Assembly (NCBI GenBank): GCA_002501855.1
Contig: DAOM01000347.1
Location: 1 to 14,796 of the forward strand
Direction of reading: 5' to 3'
Source: Candidatus Nitrosopolaris nunavutensis
Lineage (GTDB): Archaea; Thermoproteota; Nitrososphaeria; Nitrososphaerales; Nitrososphaeraceae
Length of the DNA: 14,796 bases
The notes below the pieces were generated by a model, which had not been told where the DNA came from, searched no databases, and saw only the letters and a list, made by a program, of their open reading frames with translations. Positions 14,556 to 14,796 of this stretch are shown here, piece after piece. The number at the start of each line of letters is the position of its first letter. The stretch's first letter is position 1. The position numbers and the translations under genes are program-made.

Positions 14556-14796
14556 ATGATCTTGAAACACCAATTGGTGAAAAGGCATCACCACATTGGA
14601 TTCATGTTTCATTTGCTAGTATTCTTGATGCTGTTATCGTTGTTATCTATTCTATCGTCAAATGCTCAAAGCTCTGAGGCCCCTTAGCAGACTGATTGCA
14701 ATTATCATTCAGATCCCTGCCTGCCTGATCGTTTTATGAACATCTGTTCTGGAAAATTCTTGTTATTGGATTGCGAGGACATTAAGAATTTGTTTT
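14556..14796 (+). pseudogene. Secreted Cys-rich Excalibur-like protein, interrupted by TAG and cut by the window edge
   Basis: A 43-codon ORF starts at 14556 with a textbook signal peptide: basic N-region (K4, K9, R10, HHH), a long hydrophobic core (LLVFLMLLSLLSIL, 20-33) and an S-N-A-Q cleavage-like site near 36-38. A TAG stops it at 14685-14687. The same frame then stays open to the window end for 36 codons and reads TDCNYHSDPCLP ... LLLDCEDIKNLF. The C-x-P then LDCxDI pattern is typical of the start of Excalibur-type calcium-binding tails on thaumarchaeal secreted proteins; the D-x-D-x-D-G part would lie outside the window. The rebuilt protein would be a small secreted, disulfide-rich protein. 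The strong leaderless TATA box suggests the promoter is still active. The stop may be a mutation or a base error. Confidence 0.55.

Overview
The window looks like chromosomal DNA from an archaeon, most likely a soil-type ammonia-oxidising Nitrososphaeria (Thaumarchaeota). The pointers are a transcription factor B gene with a zinc ribbon and two cyclin repeats, an archaeal-style endonuclease V, AT-rich promoters with TATA boxes about 25-30 bases before start codons (several genes look leaderless or nearly so), and a gene start at the right edge encoding a signal peptide followed by a Cys-rich, Excalibur-like sequence. The lineage call is an inference from gene content; no rRNA or tRNA was seen.

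Layout. Bases 1-383 hold a pair of 21-bp direct repeats, each a near-palindrome. At 384-2966 (+) there is an eight-helix membrane protein resembling an orphan sensory domain, then a 14-helix-type MFS exporter. A remnant of a ferritin-like protein lies at 3019-3213. At 3584-4468 (-) is a short-chain dehydrogenase whose upstream DNA is packed with AGTAG/CTACT inverted repeats. The gene-poor stretch 4573-5179 leads to three + strand genes: an exported metallo-beta-lactamase-fold hydrolase (5180-6286), an F420/NADP oxidoreductase-like protein (6518-7174) and a SPFH/slipin membrane protein (7408-8397).

On the - strand, 8530-10059 is a tight three-gene cassette: a 2OG-Fe(II) dioxygenase (TTG start), an Ada-type zinc-binding mini-protein that seems frameshifted, and an AlkB-type dealkylase. 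This reads as an alkylation-damage unit, possibly acquired from bacteria. It is followed by an Asp-box beta-propeller protein (10217-11239) and endonuclease V (11620-12279), so alkylation and deamination repair genes lie close together.

The stretch 12280-13428 has no intact gene but is not empty: it holds a decayed - strand gene rebuilt from two frames plus a double stop, a second coding-like + strand remnant, and several palindromes including a perfect GC-rich 20-bp one. TFB follows at 13429-14361 (-), and divergently from it a secreted Excalibur-like gene interrupted by an in-frame TAG runs off the window.

I found no mobile element with recognisable transposase or integrase, no CRISPR array and no clear undescribed multi-gene system. 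The best leads are the dioxygenase/Ada/AlkB cassette, the operator-like cluster before the dehydrogenase, and the interrupted genes, which suggest either ongoing gene decay or assembly errors.
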